Made by a program: the position numbers and the translations under genes
In this document: one piece after another, positions 35,541 through 49,416 of the stretch
Layout: the number at the start of each line of letters is the position of its first letter
How positions within the stretch are numbered: the stretch's first letter is position 1
NCBI GenBank assembly: GCA_031472005.1
Contig: PZJY01000010.1
Coordinates: 496,001-560,000 of the forward strand
DNA: 64,000 bases
Direction of reading: 5' to 3'
DNA from: Tetracladium setigerum
Lineage: Eukaryota; Ascomycota; Leotiomycetes; Helotiales
Notes under the pieces: generated by a model
The model's input: the letters and a program-made list of their open reading frames with translations, nothing else
The model's database searches: none
Told to the model about the DNA's origin: nothing

Positions 35541-38500
35541 AATAATAGCCCTTACGACCGGAAACACTAGCAACGCTAGCACTAATATTAGTAAAATCGA
35601 CCTTACCTTAGCTAATAATGGTAATCTTAAAGGGAAGGAACCCGAGGACGCCCTTAATACTAGCGATAAGATAGATGTCGACGACGATAATAACTCTAAC
35701 GACGGAGAGGATAATCCGGCTCCTTTCGAATTGAAAGAAGCTGTCCGAGTCTCTTAACCCGATAAATTCAACGATACTCGGAAGAACTTAAATTCTTTTA
35801 TCCTTTAAATAGAGATCTACTTCTCTTTTAACGACGATAAGTTCGTCACGATTTACGCTAAGAGCCTTTATACGGCCTCTTTCCTTAAGTCTATTACTTA
35901 GGATTAAATAGAATTATTCCTAATAGATTTTTATAATTATCGGACTAATGGAAAAATAATAACGAAAACTTAAGAGATTTTTAAAAATTAGGATAAATTT
36001 AAGAACGAAATTAAAAAAATGTTTAGAGATTTCGATGCTATTTAAGTAATAATTCGAAAACTCTTAGACCTTAAGTAAATAAGATCCGCCTTAAATTACT
36101 CCATTAAATTCTAACGTTATAAAGCTAAGACCGGATAGGATATTATAACTCTTTTAGAACTTTTTAAGAGAGGGTTAAAGCCCCACCTTAAGGAGGAACT
36201 TATTAAGTTAAGAGGTTTATTTTTAAACTTAAACACTTTAATTAAACACGTTATTTAATTAGATAACCGGTTATACGAAGCTAAGAAAGGGAATAGTTAA
36301 GGAAAGAGGGATAATAAAGAACGAAGACTTAATAATAGTTAAAGGAGGAGGTAACACCACCGAGGTTAATACTAAGGACGTTCTTAATAAGTCAATGCCA
36401 CTTAAAAGGGCCCGAAACCCCTCTCGCCGGAAGAAAAGAAACGCCGCCGAGAAAACTAACTTTACTATAGGTGTGGACAAGCCGGCCACAAGGCTGCCGA
36501 CTATCCTAAGAAGTAAAAACCCCGCTAGGTTAATATTACCTAATAAAAGCAAATCGCCGTTATAAATAGGGTTCCCATTAAGGAAGAATTATCTTAGGAC
36601 TTCGGATAAGATAGCCCTATTATTAGATATAATAGCTTAGATACGCTACTTACTTATTAATCTTAATACGATTTAATTAATAATATAATATTCAGAGAAA
36701 TTTCCTTTAAATCCGAAACTAAATCTAAAACCGAGTCCGAATCCGACGGCTCGGACGGAGAAGCGAGACTTATAATAATAGCTATGCCTTAGGTCGGGGA
36801 ACGATAGTTCTTTATTAGAATAAGAATAGAAGGAAATAGATAGAGGCAGATTAAAGGAGAATTATAAGTTATAAACTATAAGACCACCGGTCATAAGCTT
36901 ATCGAAGGAAAAGAATATCTCGTGTCGTACCGAGATGTCGAACGAATTTATTTTTACGATAATAGATCTAACCGCGCCACGATTAAATGGTTATTCATTA
37001 AGGAAGTTATCCACGAGCTAGAAGATATTTTAAAACCCGAAGACGAATAGGAAGTAACCCGAATCGTTAACTAGGAACGAACTTAAAGGAAGATTTAAAT
37101 TATCCCGTGCTAGCCCTTCGAATACGCCGTATAAAACGTTAGATTAGCTTCTATTCACACTTTAAAAATTAATACCCCTTACCGATTAGTAAAATAGACC
37201 GCTTACCTTAAAATATAAATAAACTTATTTAACGATTAAAGGGTTATGGAATTATTAAGGAAATTAAAAGAAGTTTATATTATTATAAGAAACGAATAAA
37301 TTACCGTAAAAATAAAATTACGAGGAAAACTAATTAAGGTTATAATTAATTTAAGAGTAACCGGAAACTTCATTTCCTTTAAGGAAGTTGCTCGGATTAA
37401 CATTCCTTTCACCTTAATCACACCTTACGAACTATAAGTAATAGATAGAACGAAAGTAAAAGGAAATAATAGAATTATTAGTTAAGGAACGATTTTATTA
37501 AAATTATTATCCCCGGGAGGACACATTATAAATATCTAGTTTAACATTATATTAATAAGAAACCACGATATTATTTTAAGTATATCGTGGATTAAAGAAT
37601 ATAACCCTGAAATCGATTAGGTTAAAAGGACTATACGATTTAAACGTTATAACTATTAAGGTTCGTAATAATAACTATATAGCCGGAACGAGGTTTACGC
37701 CACCTTATCTAACGACGCTACCGGACATCTTAATAACATAGAGAGTCCTCCACGGGACGCTAGTTAGAGCGAAAAGGAAATCCCCGTGTAATATAAGAAG
37801 TATTTAAGATTATTCGAAAACCCGGAAGACTTTAAAGCCTTACCCGAACATTAATTATAAGATTATAAAATAAACTTAAAGGAAGGAAGGAAACCTCTTA
37901 TATAGAAACTACGCCGATATCGTTACGATTTTGTTAAGACGTTAAAAGTATTCGTTTAATTAGCATTTAAGAAAGGATAGGTTAGATTATTTAAGTCTCT
38001 AATATTTAATAATATATTAATCGCTTATAAGAAGGATAACCTTAACGGTCGACCTTACGGCGATTATCGGGAACTTAATAACGCTACGATACGAGATTAA
38101 TATCCATTGCCGAACGCTTAGTACTTACGGGATAAGCTAGTTAAAGTTATAATATATATTAAGTTAAATTAGAGAAGCTCGTTTAATTTAATCCGGATTA
38201 AAGAGGGACACGAATAGATAACTACGTTCCTCGTTCCCTTAAGACTTTATAAATAGATTATTATACCTTTTAAGTTAATTAACGCACTTATAACTTATTA
38301 ACGCTAGAATAATAATATCTTATAAGAATACTTAGGAATATTCGTAATTTATTATCTTAACGATATAATTATTTACTTAAAACGAGTCGAGGATTATAAG
38401 CGACACGTTAAGCTAATCCTAGACGCCTTACTTAAGGTAAACTTTAAATTAAAACTTAATAAGTGCGAGTTTAAAGTTATAGAAACCTTATTTTTAAGAT

Positions 38501-40665
38501 ATATTATCCGATTAAGGTCTATGAGTATCGATCTTAAGAAAATTAAAGCTATTAAGGAATAGCTTAAACCTTAAAATATTAAAGATATATAATCCTTTTT
38601 AAGAACCGGCAATTTTAGCCGATAATTCATTAAGGGATACTTAAGAATCGTCGCTCCCCTTACACGACTTATTAGAAAAGACGTACCTTTCTTAATAGGA
38701 CTAAAGGAGAAAGCCGCCTTCAAGGAACTTAAAAGACGATTTATAGAAGAACCCGTAATTTATAATTTCTATAAAGATCGACCTAATATTCTTTAAATAG
38801 ATGCCTTAAATGTTTACGTAAGTGCTATATACCTTTAATATAACGAAAACGGAAAATTATATCTTATAATATATTACTTTAAAACCTACTCGTTAGCGGA
38901 ATAAAATTACGATATTTATAAGAAGGAACTTATAATTATCGTTAAAGCCTTAAGATATTAGAAAATTTACCTTTAAGGCGTTAAATTCCTTATAATAATT
39001 TATACTAATTATATAAATTTAAGAACTTTTATAATAATGAAGGTCCTTAATAATTAAAGATTAGCTAAATAAGCTAAGGAGTTATCCCAGTTCGATCTAG
39101 TAATTAAATATATTAAGGGATCTAAAAACGTTATAACGGATACTCTTAGCCGACCACTAGGCTACGAAGGAAGTAAGGTTTATAAGGAAATCGTAATATT
39201 TAAGGAAAACGACGACGGAGATCTTATCCTTAATATTAAAGAAATTGCTTTACTTATTAAAGTTAGCGGACTATTTATAAACGAAATCCTTAAGGCTTAA
39301 GGAAAGGATTTAAAACACGTAAATTATTATAAGGGTAGACTAGTTATATTAAACTTATACGTAAAGGAATTCGTTAGGAATTATTATAAGGCCCCGGCTC
39401 ACGGACATTAAGGGAGTCGTAAGACCCTTTAAAGACTTAAATATTACTTTCACGTTAATTAAGCTACCGCTTTAATTAAGGAAGTGGTTAACTAATGCGA
39501 CGTGTGTATCCGTAATAAAGCTGCGAGACACGCACCTTACGGATTAATAAGCATTATACTTATATTAGAAATACCTTAGAAATCGATCTAATAGGATTTT
39601 ATCGTTAAATTACCACTTTTAAGAGATCTAATAATAGGAATCGCTTATAACTTAATTCTAATTATAATAGAGAGGCTCACGAAATATATAATTTATATCT
39701 TATATAAGGAGTTTAATATCGTTAAAGAGTTAACCTTCGTATTCTTACGAGAAGTGGTTACTTATCACGATATATTAAAAGAAATAGTCTCAGACCGAGA
39801 TAAACTTTTCACGTTTAAATTTTAAATTACCTTAACTACTTACTTAGGAGTTAAGAGGAAATTATTAATCGCCTTTTATTTATAAATAAATAAAGGAACG
39901 AAACGAATAAATTAAGTTATCGAGGCTTACTTGCGTTATTATATTAATTATAAATAAGATAATTAAGTATCGTTACTCCTATTAACCTAGTTCGTATATA
40001 ATAGCTCGATTATAAATATTATAAAGGTATTACTATTTTATATTAATTTTAAGTATAAGAAGAGCGCGTACCACGAACCTTATTTAATAAACATTAATAA
40101 CTAGCTAGTTAAGACTTAAATTAACGAGATTAAATACCTATATACCGAATTAGTTAAGGAGTTACGATTCGTGGCAGAAAAAAGCGCATTATATTATAAT
40201 AGAAAGCGTAATTAGGAGCTAACACTAAGGGAGGGGGATAAAGTCTATTTATTACGACGAAATATTAAAATAAAAAGATTAAGCGATAAATTAAACTATA
40301 AGAAACTTAAACTATTTAAAATTAAAACCGTTAAAGGACGTTTAAATTACGAACTCGCTCTATTAAAGAATATAAATATCTTTTTAATATTCTATATATC
40401 CCTCCTCGAGAAAGCACCACTAGGAGCACCACCGGCTCCCAATATACCGATACAACCGATAAACCCAGAAGCAGAATATAAAGTAGAAAAAATCCTAAAT
40501 TATAAGCTAGTTAAGAATAAACTTCATTATCTAATTAAATGGAAGAACTACTTATAATTTAAGAATTCTTAAGAACTAAAGGCGAATCTCAATTACCACC
40601 GGATATTAATGGACTATCACTATCACCTCTTACCTAGTCCGACCTTAAAGATTAAAAGGGAGTAA
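35541..40665 (+). pseudogene. Decayed gag-pol of element A (chromovirus)
   Basis: In order on the plus strand, with many stops: gag N-terminus (GKEPEDALNTSDKIDVDD, then APFELKEAVRVS); a zinc knuckle near 36475 (GQAGHKAAD); protease near 37340 (GNFISFKEVARIN); RT near 38010-38370 including a YLND in place of YLDD; RNase H end near 39110 (DLVIKYIKGSKNVITDTLSR); integrase at 39500-39960 (ERLTKYIIY, EIVSDRDKLFTFKF, LGVKRKLL); and a chromodomain at 40470-40610 (YKVEKILNYKLVKNKLHYLI). The chromodomain places it among the chromoviruses. It is not functional as read. Confidence 0.9.
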
Positions 40666-40903
40666 ATAAATTATTTAAAACGATAAAAGCTAGCGGAGCA
40701 GCTTCCGTAATAACTAGTGAGGAAACCGGCTCCGAGTTTTCGAATAAAGCTACTTAGAATTCGCGCCTAGGAGAATCGGGAATAAAATTAATATCCTCGA
40801 GAGTTAATAACTATAAGAAAAGATCGCTCTTAAGAGTTAAACCGTTTTTTACGGAATTCGTAGGCCGAGGAAGCCTTAAGAGGTAACGCTTACGCGCCGC
40901 CCC

Positions 40904-41120
40904 TTAAAAGAACTCACACACTATTAAAGGACGGGATCGAATAATAGCATAACCCTTAATATCGTAAGGCCGTTTAGAACGAATATATTCGGAGCAGCGA
41001 CTCGATTCTCGAATATTTAAAAGACACTTCTTATAAGTTTTCCTATAATACGAATATATTTCGGCTATACGGCTAGATTTCTTAATGCGCATCGTTAGCG
41101 CAAGACGCTCTTTTAATTTT
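40904..41120 (-). pseudogene. Antisense cysteine-motif frame in element A
   Basis: The minus strand is open from ATG 41092 to the stop at 40904, opposite to A's gag-pol, and reads IAEIYSYYRKTYKKCL, then RESSRCSEYIRSKRPYDIKG. Three of six expected Cys positions are Tyr, consistent with G-to-A decay. This is the longest intact copy of the antisense frame here. Confidence 0.6.
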
Positions 41121-41230
41121 TAATAATAAATAAATAATATATTAAGAGAAGGTAATAATTATAGATTATTAACGATGTTTCCCTTAATATATTTAAGTGT
41201 AAGGACCACACTAATACGAAAGGGGGATAG

Positions 41231-41675
41231 TGTTACGAACGTGACTTGCGCGCACGTGAGGAGCCTAAGGCTCGGGAGCAATATAATAATTAATATAATT
41301 AAGTGGCTTATTATTATTACTTTATAAAGAACTCTAATAACCTAGTTAATTATAGGAAAGTATTAATAGTAATTGCTTAAGTAATCACGTGATAAAGTCC
41401 GCTAAGTAAGGAGTCTAATTAATAAAGTCGGACTTTAATAGTTAGGACTTTATAGTTCGGGACTCTAATCGTTACGAAGAGACCTATATAAGAAGGAATA
41501 GTATTTCATTAAATAAGAGCTTCGTGCTTAACTTAATATTTAAATTAAGATTATATATTATTAATATTAGCTTATTCTTACTTATAATCACTTAGTAATT
41601 AATATTCTTACTTTGACTAGTAAATAAACCCTCGACTTCGACCTCACTTCAGTTAGTGGAATCGGAACCGTGACA
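41231..41675 (+). repeat. 3' LTR of element A
   Basis: Starts TGTTACGAACGTGACTT after the purine tract GAAAGGGGGATAG and ends GAACCGTGACA. The GATAG duplication follows. Confidence 0.94.
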
Positions 41676-42763
41676 GATAGGTCTTCCTCAATGGGGACCC
41701 TATTTATAATAATAACACGTTTCCGTGGGAAGGTGTTATTTTAACGGGTTTTCTGCTTCTTAAGGCACTTAGCGGCCTTATAGCCCGCTTATTTATATTT
41801 ATAATAGAGTTGATTTTCTCGGCGGCGTTTCTTTTCTTCCGGCGAGAGTAATTTCTAGCCCTTCTAAGTTGCGTTAACTTAATAAGAACGTCCTTAATAT
41901 TAACCTTAATAATGTGATTTCCTTCGTTAGCTATTATTAAGTCTTCGTTCCTTATTATCCCTCTTTCCTTAGCTATTACCCTTCTTAGCTTTATATAACC
42001 GATTATCTAGTTAAATAACGTGTTTAATTAGAGTGTTTAAGTTTAAGAATAATCCTCTTAACTTAACGAGTTCTTCTTTAAGATAAGGCTTTAATCCTCT
42101 CTTATAAAGTTCTAAGAGAGTTATAATATCTTATTTAGTCTTAGCTTTATAACGCTAAAACTCGGTGGAGTAATTTATAATAAATCCCGTTTATTTATAA
42201 TTTAATAGTTTTCGAATTGCTACCTAGATCGCGTCGAAGTCTTTAAATATCTTTTTAATTTCTTCCTTAAATCCCTCTTAGCTTTTAAAAATAACTTACG
42301 TCTTCGCTATTATCTTTCCATCGGTCCGATACTTATAAAAGTCTATAAGGAATAGTTTTATTTAATCTTAAGCAATCGATCTAAGGAAAGAGGCCGCGTA
42401 AAGGCTCTTAGCGAAGATAATGACGAATTTCTCTTTATTAAAAGAGAAGTAGATTTCCATTTAAAGAATAAAAGCGTTTAAGCTTTTCTTAATGCCGTTA
42501 AACTTATCGGGTTAGGAAACTCGTATAGCTTCTTTTAGTTCGAAAGGAGCTAGATTATCTTCTTTATCGTTAAAGTCGTTATCGTCGTCGATATCCATTT
42601 TGTCGCTATTACTAGGGGCGTCCTCGGGTTCCTTCCCTTTAAGACTGCCACTACTAGCTGGGGTGAGGTCGGTTTTACTAGTATTAGTGTTAGCATTACT
42701 AGGGGTTCCGGTTATAAGGGCCATTATTAATATCGTTCTTACTTTAATAAAAGGTGCTTAAAG

Positions 42764-43208
42764 TGTTACGATTCCGGTTCCACTTAATTAAAGTGAGATC
42801 GAAGTCGAGGGTTTATTTACTAGTTAAAGTAAGGAAGTTAATTATTAAGGTGATTATAAGTAAGAATAAGCTAATATTAATAATATATAATCCTTATTTA
42901 AATATTAAGTTAAGCACGAAGCTCTTATTTAATGAAATATTATCCTTCTTATATAGATCCCTTCGTGTTACTTAAAGTCCCGAATTATAAAGTCCTAAAT
43001 GTTAAAGTCCGACTCTAATAATTAAACTCCTTACTTAACGGACTTTATTACGTGATTACTTAAGCAATTACTATTAACACTTTCTTATAATTATTAAGTT
43101 ATTAAAGTTCTTTATAAAGTAGTAATAGCTAGCCACTTAATTATATTAATTACTATGCTGCTCCCGAGCCTCAGGCTCCTCACGTGCGCATAAGTCACGT
43201 CCGTAACA
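42764..43208 (-). repeat. LTR of element B (right copy, 5' end of element)
   Basis: 445 bases, TGTTACGATTCCGG to TCACGTCCGTAACA on the plus strand. It is followed by the CATTG duplication. Confidence 0.93.
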
Positions 43209-43246
43209 CATTGAATCCGAATAGATTTAAAGTTAAAAGAGATAAC

Positions 43247-43692
43247 TGTCACGGTTCCGGTTCCACTAACTGAAGTGAAGTCGTAATCGAGGGTTTATTT
43301 ACTAAGTTAAAGTAAGGAAGTTAATTACTAAGTGATTATAAATAAGAATAAGCTAATATTAATAATATATAATCCTAATTCGAATATTAAGTTAAGCACG
43401 AAGCTCTTATTTAATGAAATACTATTCCTTCTTATATAAGTCTCTTCGTAATAATTAAAGTCCCGAATTATAAAGTCTTAACTATTAAAGTCCGACTCCA
43501 TTAATTAAACTCCTTACTTAACGGACTTTATTACGTAATTACTTAAGCAATTATTATTAATACTTTCTTATAATTAATTAAGTTATTAAAGTTCTTTATA
43601 AAGTAATAATAATAAGCCACTTAATTATATTAATTATTATATTACTCCCGAGCCTTAAGCTCTTCACGTGCGCGCAAGTTACGTTCGTAACA
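43247..43692 (-). repeat. LTR of element C (left copy)
   Basis: Starts TGTCACGGTTCCGG and ends GTTACGTTCGTAACA on the plus strand, with the purine tract complement (TTATCCCCTTCC) next to it. Confidence 0.92.
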
Positions 43693-43811
43693 TTATCCCC
43701 TTCCGTACTAATATAATCCTTACACTTAAATATATTAAAGGAAATATCGTTAATAATTTATAATTATCACCTTCTCTTAATATATTATTCATTTATTATT
43801 AAAAATTAAAA

Positions 43812-44020
43812 GAGCGTCTTACGCTAGCGATACGTATTAAGAAATCTAACCGTATAGCCGAAATATATTCGTATTATAAGAAAACTTATAAAAAGTATCT
43901 TTTAAATATTTAAGAATTAAGTCGCTATTTTAAATATATTCGTTTTAAACGGCCCTACGATATTAAGGGTTATATTATTATTCAATCCCGTCTTTTAATA
44001 ATATATAAGTTCTTTTAAGG
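43812..44020 (+). pseudogene. Antisense cysteine-motif frame in element C
   Basis: Third copy of the frame described in A and B, antisense to C's gag-pol and beside the same LTR end. It reads AIRIKKSNRIAEIYSYYKKT with further decay and internal stops. Confidence 0.5.
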
Positions 44021-44279
44021 GGCGGCGCGTAAGCGTTACCTCTTAAGGCTTCCTTAGCTTACGAGTTTTATAAAAAACGATTTAACTCTTAAGAGCGATC
44101 TTTTCTTATAATTATTAACTCTTAAGGATATTAATTTTATTCCCGATTCTCCCGGGCGCGAATTTTAAGTGGCTTTATTTGAAAACTCGGAGCCGGTTTC
44201 CTTATTAATTATTACGGAAACTACTCCGCTAGCTTTTATCGTTTTAAATAATCTATTTACTCCCTTTTAATCTTTAAGG

Positions 44280-47200
44280 TCAAACTAGGTAAAAGGTGAT
44301 AATAATAATTTATTAATATCCGGTGGCAATTAAGATTCGTCTTTAATTCTTAAGAATTCTTAGATTATAAGTAATTCTTTTATTTAATTAAATAATAAAG
44401 TTTATTCTTAACTAGCTTATAATTTAAGATTTTTTCTACTTTATATTTTGCTTTTAGGTTTACCGGTTATATTAATATATTAAGAGCCGGTGGTACTCTT
44501 AATAATGCTTTCTTAAGGAGGGATATATAAAATATTAAAAAGATATTTATATTCTTTAATAAAGTGAGTTCGTAATTTAAACGTCCTTTAACGGTTTTAA
44601 TTTTAAATAATTTAAGTTTCTTATAATTTAATTTATCGCTTAATCTTTTTATTTTAATATTTCATTATAATAAATAAACTTTATCCCCCTCCTTTAGCGT
44701 TAGCTCTTAATTACGCTTTTTATTATAATATAATACACTTCTTTTTATTACGAATCGTAGCTCTTTAATTAATTTAATATATAAGTGTTTAATTTTATTA
44801 ATTTAAGTCTTAATTAACTAATTATTAATATTTATTAAATAAGGTTTATAATATATACTCTTCTCGTATTTAAAATTAGTATAAAATAATAATACTTTCG
44901 TGGTGTCCGTGATTAAGTTATTATAAGTAAATTAAGCTAATAGGAATAGTAATACTTAATTATCTTATTTATAATTAATATAATAACGTAAGTAGGCTTT
45001 AATAACTTAATTTATTTATTTTATTCCTTTATTTATTTATAAATAAAAAGAAGTTAATAATTTCCTCTTAACTCTTAAATAAGTAATTAAGGCGATTTAA
45101 AATTTAAACGTAAAGAGCTTGTCTCAGTCCGAGACTATCTCTTTTAATATACCGTGATAAGTAATCACTTCTCGTAAGAATACGAAGGCTAATTCTTTAA
45201 TAATATTAAATTCCTTATACGGGATATAAATTATATACTTCGTAAGCCTCTTTATTATAATTAAAATCGAGTCGTAAGCGACTCTTATTATTAAATCTCT
45301 TAAAAGTAATAATTTAATAATAAAATCTTATTAAATCGATTTTTAAGGTATCTCTAATATAAGTGTCGTTCCTATTAATCCGTAAGGTGCGTATCTTACG
45401 GCTTTATTACGAATACACGCGTTATATTAGCTAACTACTTCTTTAATTAGAGTAATAACTTAATTAACGTGAAAGTAATATTTAAGTCTTTATAAGGTCT
45501 TACGGCTTCCTTAATATCCGTGAGCCGGGGCCTTATAATAATTTTTTATAAATTCCTTTACGTATAAGTTTAATATAATTAATTTACCCTTATAATAATT
45601 TATATATTTTAAATCTTTTCCTTAAGCTTTAAGGATTTCGTTAGTGAATAGTCCGCTAATTTTAATAAGGAGAGTAATCTCCTTAATATTAAGAATTAAG
45701 TCTCCGTCATCGTTTTCTTTAAATATCGCGATTTCCTTATAAACTTTACTTCCTTCGTACCCGGGTGGCCTATTAAGAGCGTCCGTAATAACGTTCTTTA
45801 ATCCTTTAATATATTTAATTATTAAATCGAATTAGGAAAGTTCCTTAGCTTATTTAATTAATCTTTAATTATTAAGAACCTTCGTAATTATAAAAGTTCT
45901 TAAGTTTATATAATTAATATAAATTATAATAAGAAATTTAACTCCTTAAAGGTAAATCTTTTAATATCTTAAGGCTTTAATAATAATTATAAGTTCCTTC
46001 TCGTAAATATCGTAATTTTATTCCGTTAATAAATAAGTTTTAAAGTAATATATTATAAGGTATAATTTTCCGTTTTTATTAAGTTAAAGGTATATAGCCC
46101 TTACGTAAATATTTAAAGCGTCTATTTAAAGAATGCTTAATCGGTCTTCGTAAAAACTATTTATTATAAGTTCTTTTATAAATCGTTTCTTAAGTTCCTT
46201 AAAGGCTACCTTCTCCTTTATCCCTATTTAGAAGGGCATATCCTTCTAAGTAAGTCGCGTAAGTGGAGCGATTACTCTTAAGTATCCTTTAATAAATTAT
46301 CGGCTAAAGTTACTAATTCTTAAGAAGGATTATATATCTTTAACGTTCTAAGGTTTAGGCTATTCTTTAATAGCTCTAATTTTCTTAAGGTCGATACTTA
46401 TAGATCCGGGTCGGATAATATATCTTAAAAATAAGGTTTCTATAACTCCGAATTTATATTTATTAAGCTTAAGTTTAGAATTTACCTTAAGTAAAGCGTT
46501 TAAGATTAGCTTAACGTATTATTTATAATCCTTAATTCATTTTAAGTAAACGATTATATTATTAAGATAATAAATTACGAATTTCCTTAAATATTCTCGT
46601 AAGATATTATCGTTTTAGCGCTAATAAGTCGCTAGCGTATTAATTAGTCCGAAAGGTATAATTATTTATTTATAAAGTCTTAAAGGAACGAGGAATATAA
46701 TTATTCACTCGTAACCTTCTTTAATTCGGATTAAATTAAATAAACTTCTTTAATTTAATTTAATAAATATTTTTACTTTAATTAGCTTATCCCTTAAGTA
46801 CTAAGCGTTTAATAATAGATATTAATCTCATATCGTGGCGTCGTTAAGTTCTTAATAATTATTATAAGGTCGACCATTAAGATCGTCCTTCTTATAAGCG
46901 ATTAATATATTATTAAATGCTAAAGACTTAAATAGTTTAACTTATCCTTTCTTAAATATTAATTAAACGAAGGCTTTTAACGTCTTAATAGTATTATATC
47001 GGTGTCGGCGTAATTTTTATATAAGAGGTTTCCTTCCTTCTTTTAAGTTTATCTTATAATCTTATAATTAATATTCGGGTAAGGCTTTAAAGTCTTCCGG
47101 ATTTTTAAATAATCTTAAATACTTTTTATATTATACGGGGATTTCCTTCTCGCTCTAATTAACGTCCCGTGAAGGACTCTTTATATTATTAAGATATCCG

Positions 47201-49377
47201 GTAGCGTCGTTAAATAAGGTGGCGTAAACCTTATTCCGGCTATATAATTATTATTATAAACCTTAATAATTATAACGTTTAAATCGTATAATCCTTTTAA
47301 CTTAATCGATTTTAAGGTTATATTCTTTAATCCACGGTATACTTAAAATAATATCGTGATTTCTTATTAATATAATATCGAATTAGATATTTATAATATG
47401 TCCTCCCGGGGATAATAATTTTAATAAAATCGTTCCTTAATTAATAATTCTATTATTTCCTTTTACTTTCGTTCTATTTATCACTTATAATTCGTAAGGT
47501 GTAATTAAGGTGAAAGGAATATTAATCTAAGTAACTTCTTTAAAGGAAATAAAGTTTCCGGTTACTCTTAAATTAATTATAACCTTAATTAGTTTTCCTC
47601 GTAGTTTTATTTTTACGATAATTTATTCGTTTCTTATAATAATATAAACTTCCTTTAATTTTCTTAATAGTTTTATAACCCTTTAATCGTTAAATAAGTT
47701 TATTTATATTTTAAGGTAAGCGGTCCATTCTATTAATTAATAAGGGGTATTAATTTTTAAAGTGTAAATAAAAGCTAATTTAACGTTTTACACGGCGTAT
47801 TTAAAGGGCTAGCACGGGATAATTCGAATCTTCCTTTAAGTTCGTTCCTAATTAACGATTTAAGTTACTTCTTATTTATCTCCGGGTTTTAAAATATCTT
47901 TTAACTTATAAATAACCTCCTTAATAAATAATTATTTAATCGTAGCGCGGTTAGATCTATTATTATAAAAATAAATTCGTTCGATATCTCGGTACGACAC
48001 GAGATATTCTTTTCCTTTAATAGGCTTATAACCGGTGGTCTCATAATTTATAACTTATAATTCTCCTTTAATTTGCCTTTATCTATTTCCTTCTATTCCT
48101 ATCTTAATAAAGAACTATTATTCCCCGACTTAAGGCATAGCTATTACTATAAGTCTCGCTTCTCTGTCCGAGCCGTCGGATTTAGACTCGGTTTTAAATT
48201 TAGTTTCGGATTTAAAGGAAATTTCTTTAAATATTATATTATCGATTAAATCGTATTAAGATTAATAAGTAAGTAGCGTATTTAAGCTATTATATCTAAT
48301 GATAAGGCTATCTTATTTAAAGTCTTAAGATAATTCTTCCTTAATGGGAACCCTATTTATAACGGCGATTTACTTTTATTAAGTAATATTAACCTAGCGG
48401 GGTTTTTACTTCTTAGGACAGTCGGCAGCCCTATGGCCGGCTTATCCACACTTATAATAAAGTTAGTTTTCTCGGCGGCGTTTCTTTTCTTTTAGCGAGA
48501 GAGGTTTCGGGCCCTTTTAAATGGCATTAACTTATTAAGAACGTCCTTAATATTAACCTTAATAATATTATCTCCTCCTTTAGCTATTATTAAGTCTTCG
48601 TTCTTTATTATCCCTCTTTCCTTAATTATTCCCTTTCTTAACTTCGTATAACCGGTTATCTAATTAAATAACGTATTTAATTAAAGTATTTAAGTTTAAG
48701 AATAAACCTCTTAACTTAATAAGTTCTTCCTTAAGGTGTGGCTTTAAACCTCTCTTAAAAAGTTTTAAAAGAGTTATAATATCTTATCCGGTCTTAACTT
48801 TATAACGTTAGAATTTAATAAAGTAATTTAAGGCGGATCTTATTTACTTAAGGTTTAAGAGTTTTCGAACTATTACTTAAATAGTATCGAAATCTCTAAA
48901 TATTTTTCTAATTTCGTTCTTAAATCTATCTTAATTTTTAAAAATCTCTTAAGTTTTTATTATTATTTTTCTATCGGTCCGATAATTATAAAAATCTATT
49001 AAGAATAATTCCATTTAATCCTAAGTAATAAATTTAAGGAAAGAGGCCGTATAAAGGCTCTTAACGTAAATTATAACGAACTTATCGTTATTAAAAGAGA
49101 AGTAGATCTCTATTTAAAGGATAAAAGAATTCAAGTTCTTCCGAGTATCGTCGAATTTATTAAGTTAAGAGACTTAGATAGCTTCTTTTAATTCGAAAGG
49201 CGCTAGGTTATCGTCTTTATTATTAAAGTTATTATTATCGTCGACGTCTATCTTATCGCTAGCACTTAGTGCGTCCTCGGGTTCCTTCCCTTTAAGACTA
49301 CCACTATTAGCGGGAGTAAGGTTAATCTTATTAATATTAATATTAGTGCCGCTAATGTTTCCGGTTATAAGGGCCAT
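44280..49377 (-). pseudogene. Decayed gag-pol of element C
   Basis: The minus strand holds the same domain order as element A: gag at the right end (about 49377), a zinc-knuckle region near 48460, RT near 46400-47000, integrase near 45000-45500 and a chromodomain near 44340-44470. Frequent TAA/TAG in every frame shows that it is inactive. Confidence 0.8.
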
Positions 49378-49416
49378 TATTAATATCGTTCTTACTTTAA
49401 TAAAAGGTGCTTAAAG

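Larger units (their letters stand above)
35061..41675 (+). mobile_element. Chromovirus (Ty3/Gypsy) element A, plus strand, inserted in element B
   Basis: 445-base LTRs lie at 35061-35505 and 41231-41675, flanked by a perfect GATAG duplication (35056-35060, 41676-41680). The total of 6.6 kb is a normal length. The plus-strand order is gag, zinc knuckle, protease, reverse transcriptase, RNase H, integrase and chromodomain, then an antisense frame before the 3' LTR. It belongs to the same family as B and C. It is the youngest insertion in this stack, since it interrupts B, which interrupts D. Confidence 0.93.
29987..43208 (-). mobile_element. Chromovirus (Ty3/Gypsy) element B, minus strand, interrupted by A
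   Basis: LTRs are at 29987-30430 and 42764-43208, with CATTG duplications at 29982-29986 and 43209-43213. On the minus strand, gag begins at about 42724 (MALITGTPSNANTNTSK). The internal part is cut at 35060/41676 by element A, and the pol region runs leftwards to 30431. B and A belong to the same family. Internal frames are broken throughout, so it is non-autonomous. Confidence 0.9.

Noticed and set aside
36271..36552. Hydrophobic minus-strand frame of 93 codons
   Set aside because: It is the complement of element A's gag/zinc-knuckle region, which explains the sequence on the plus strand.
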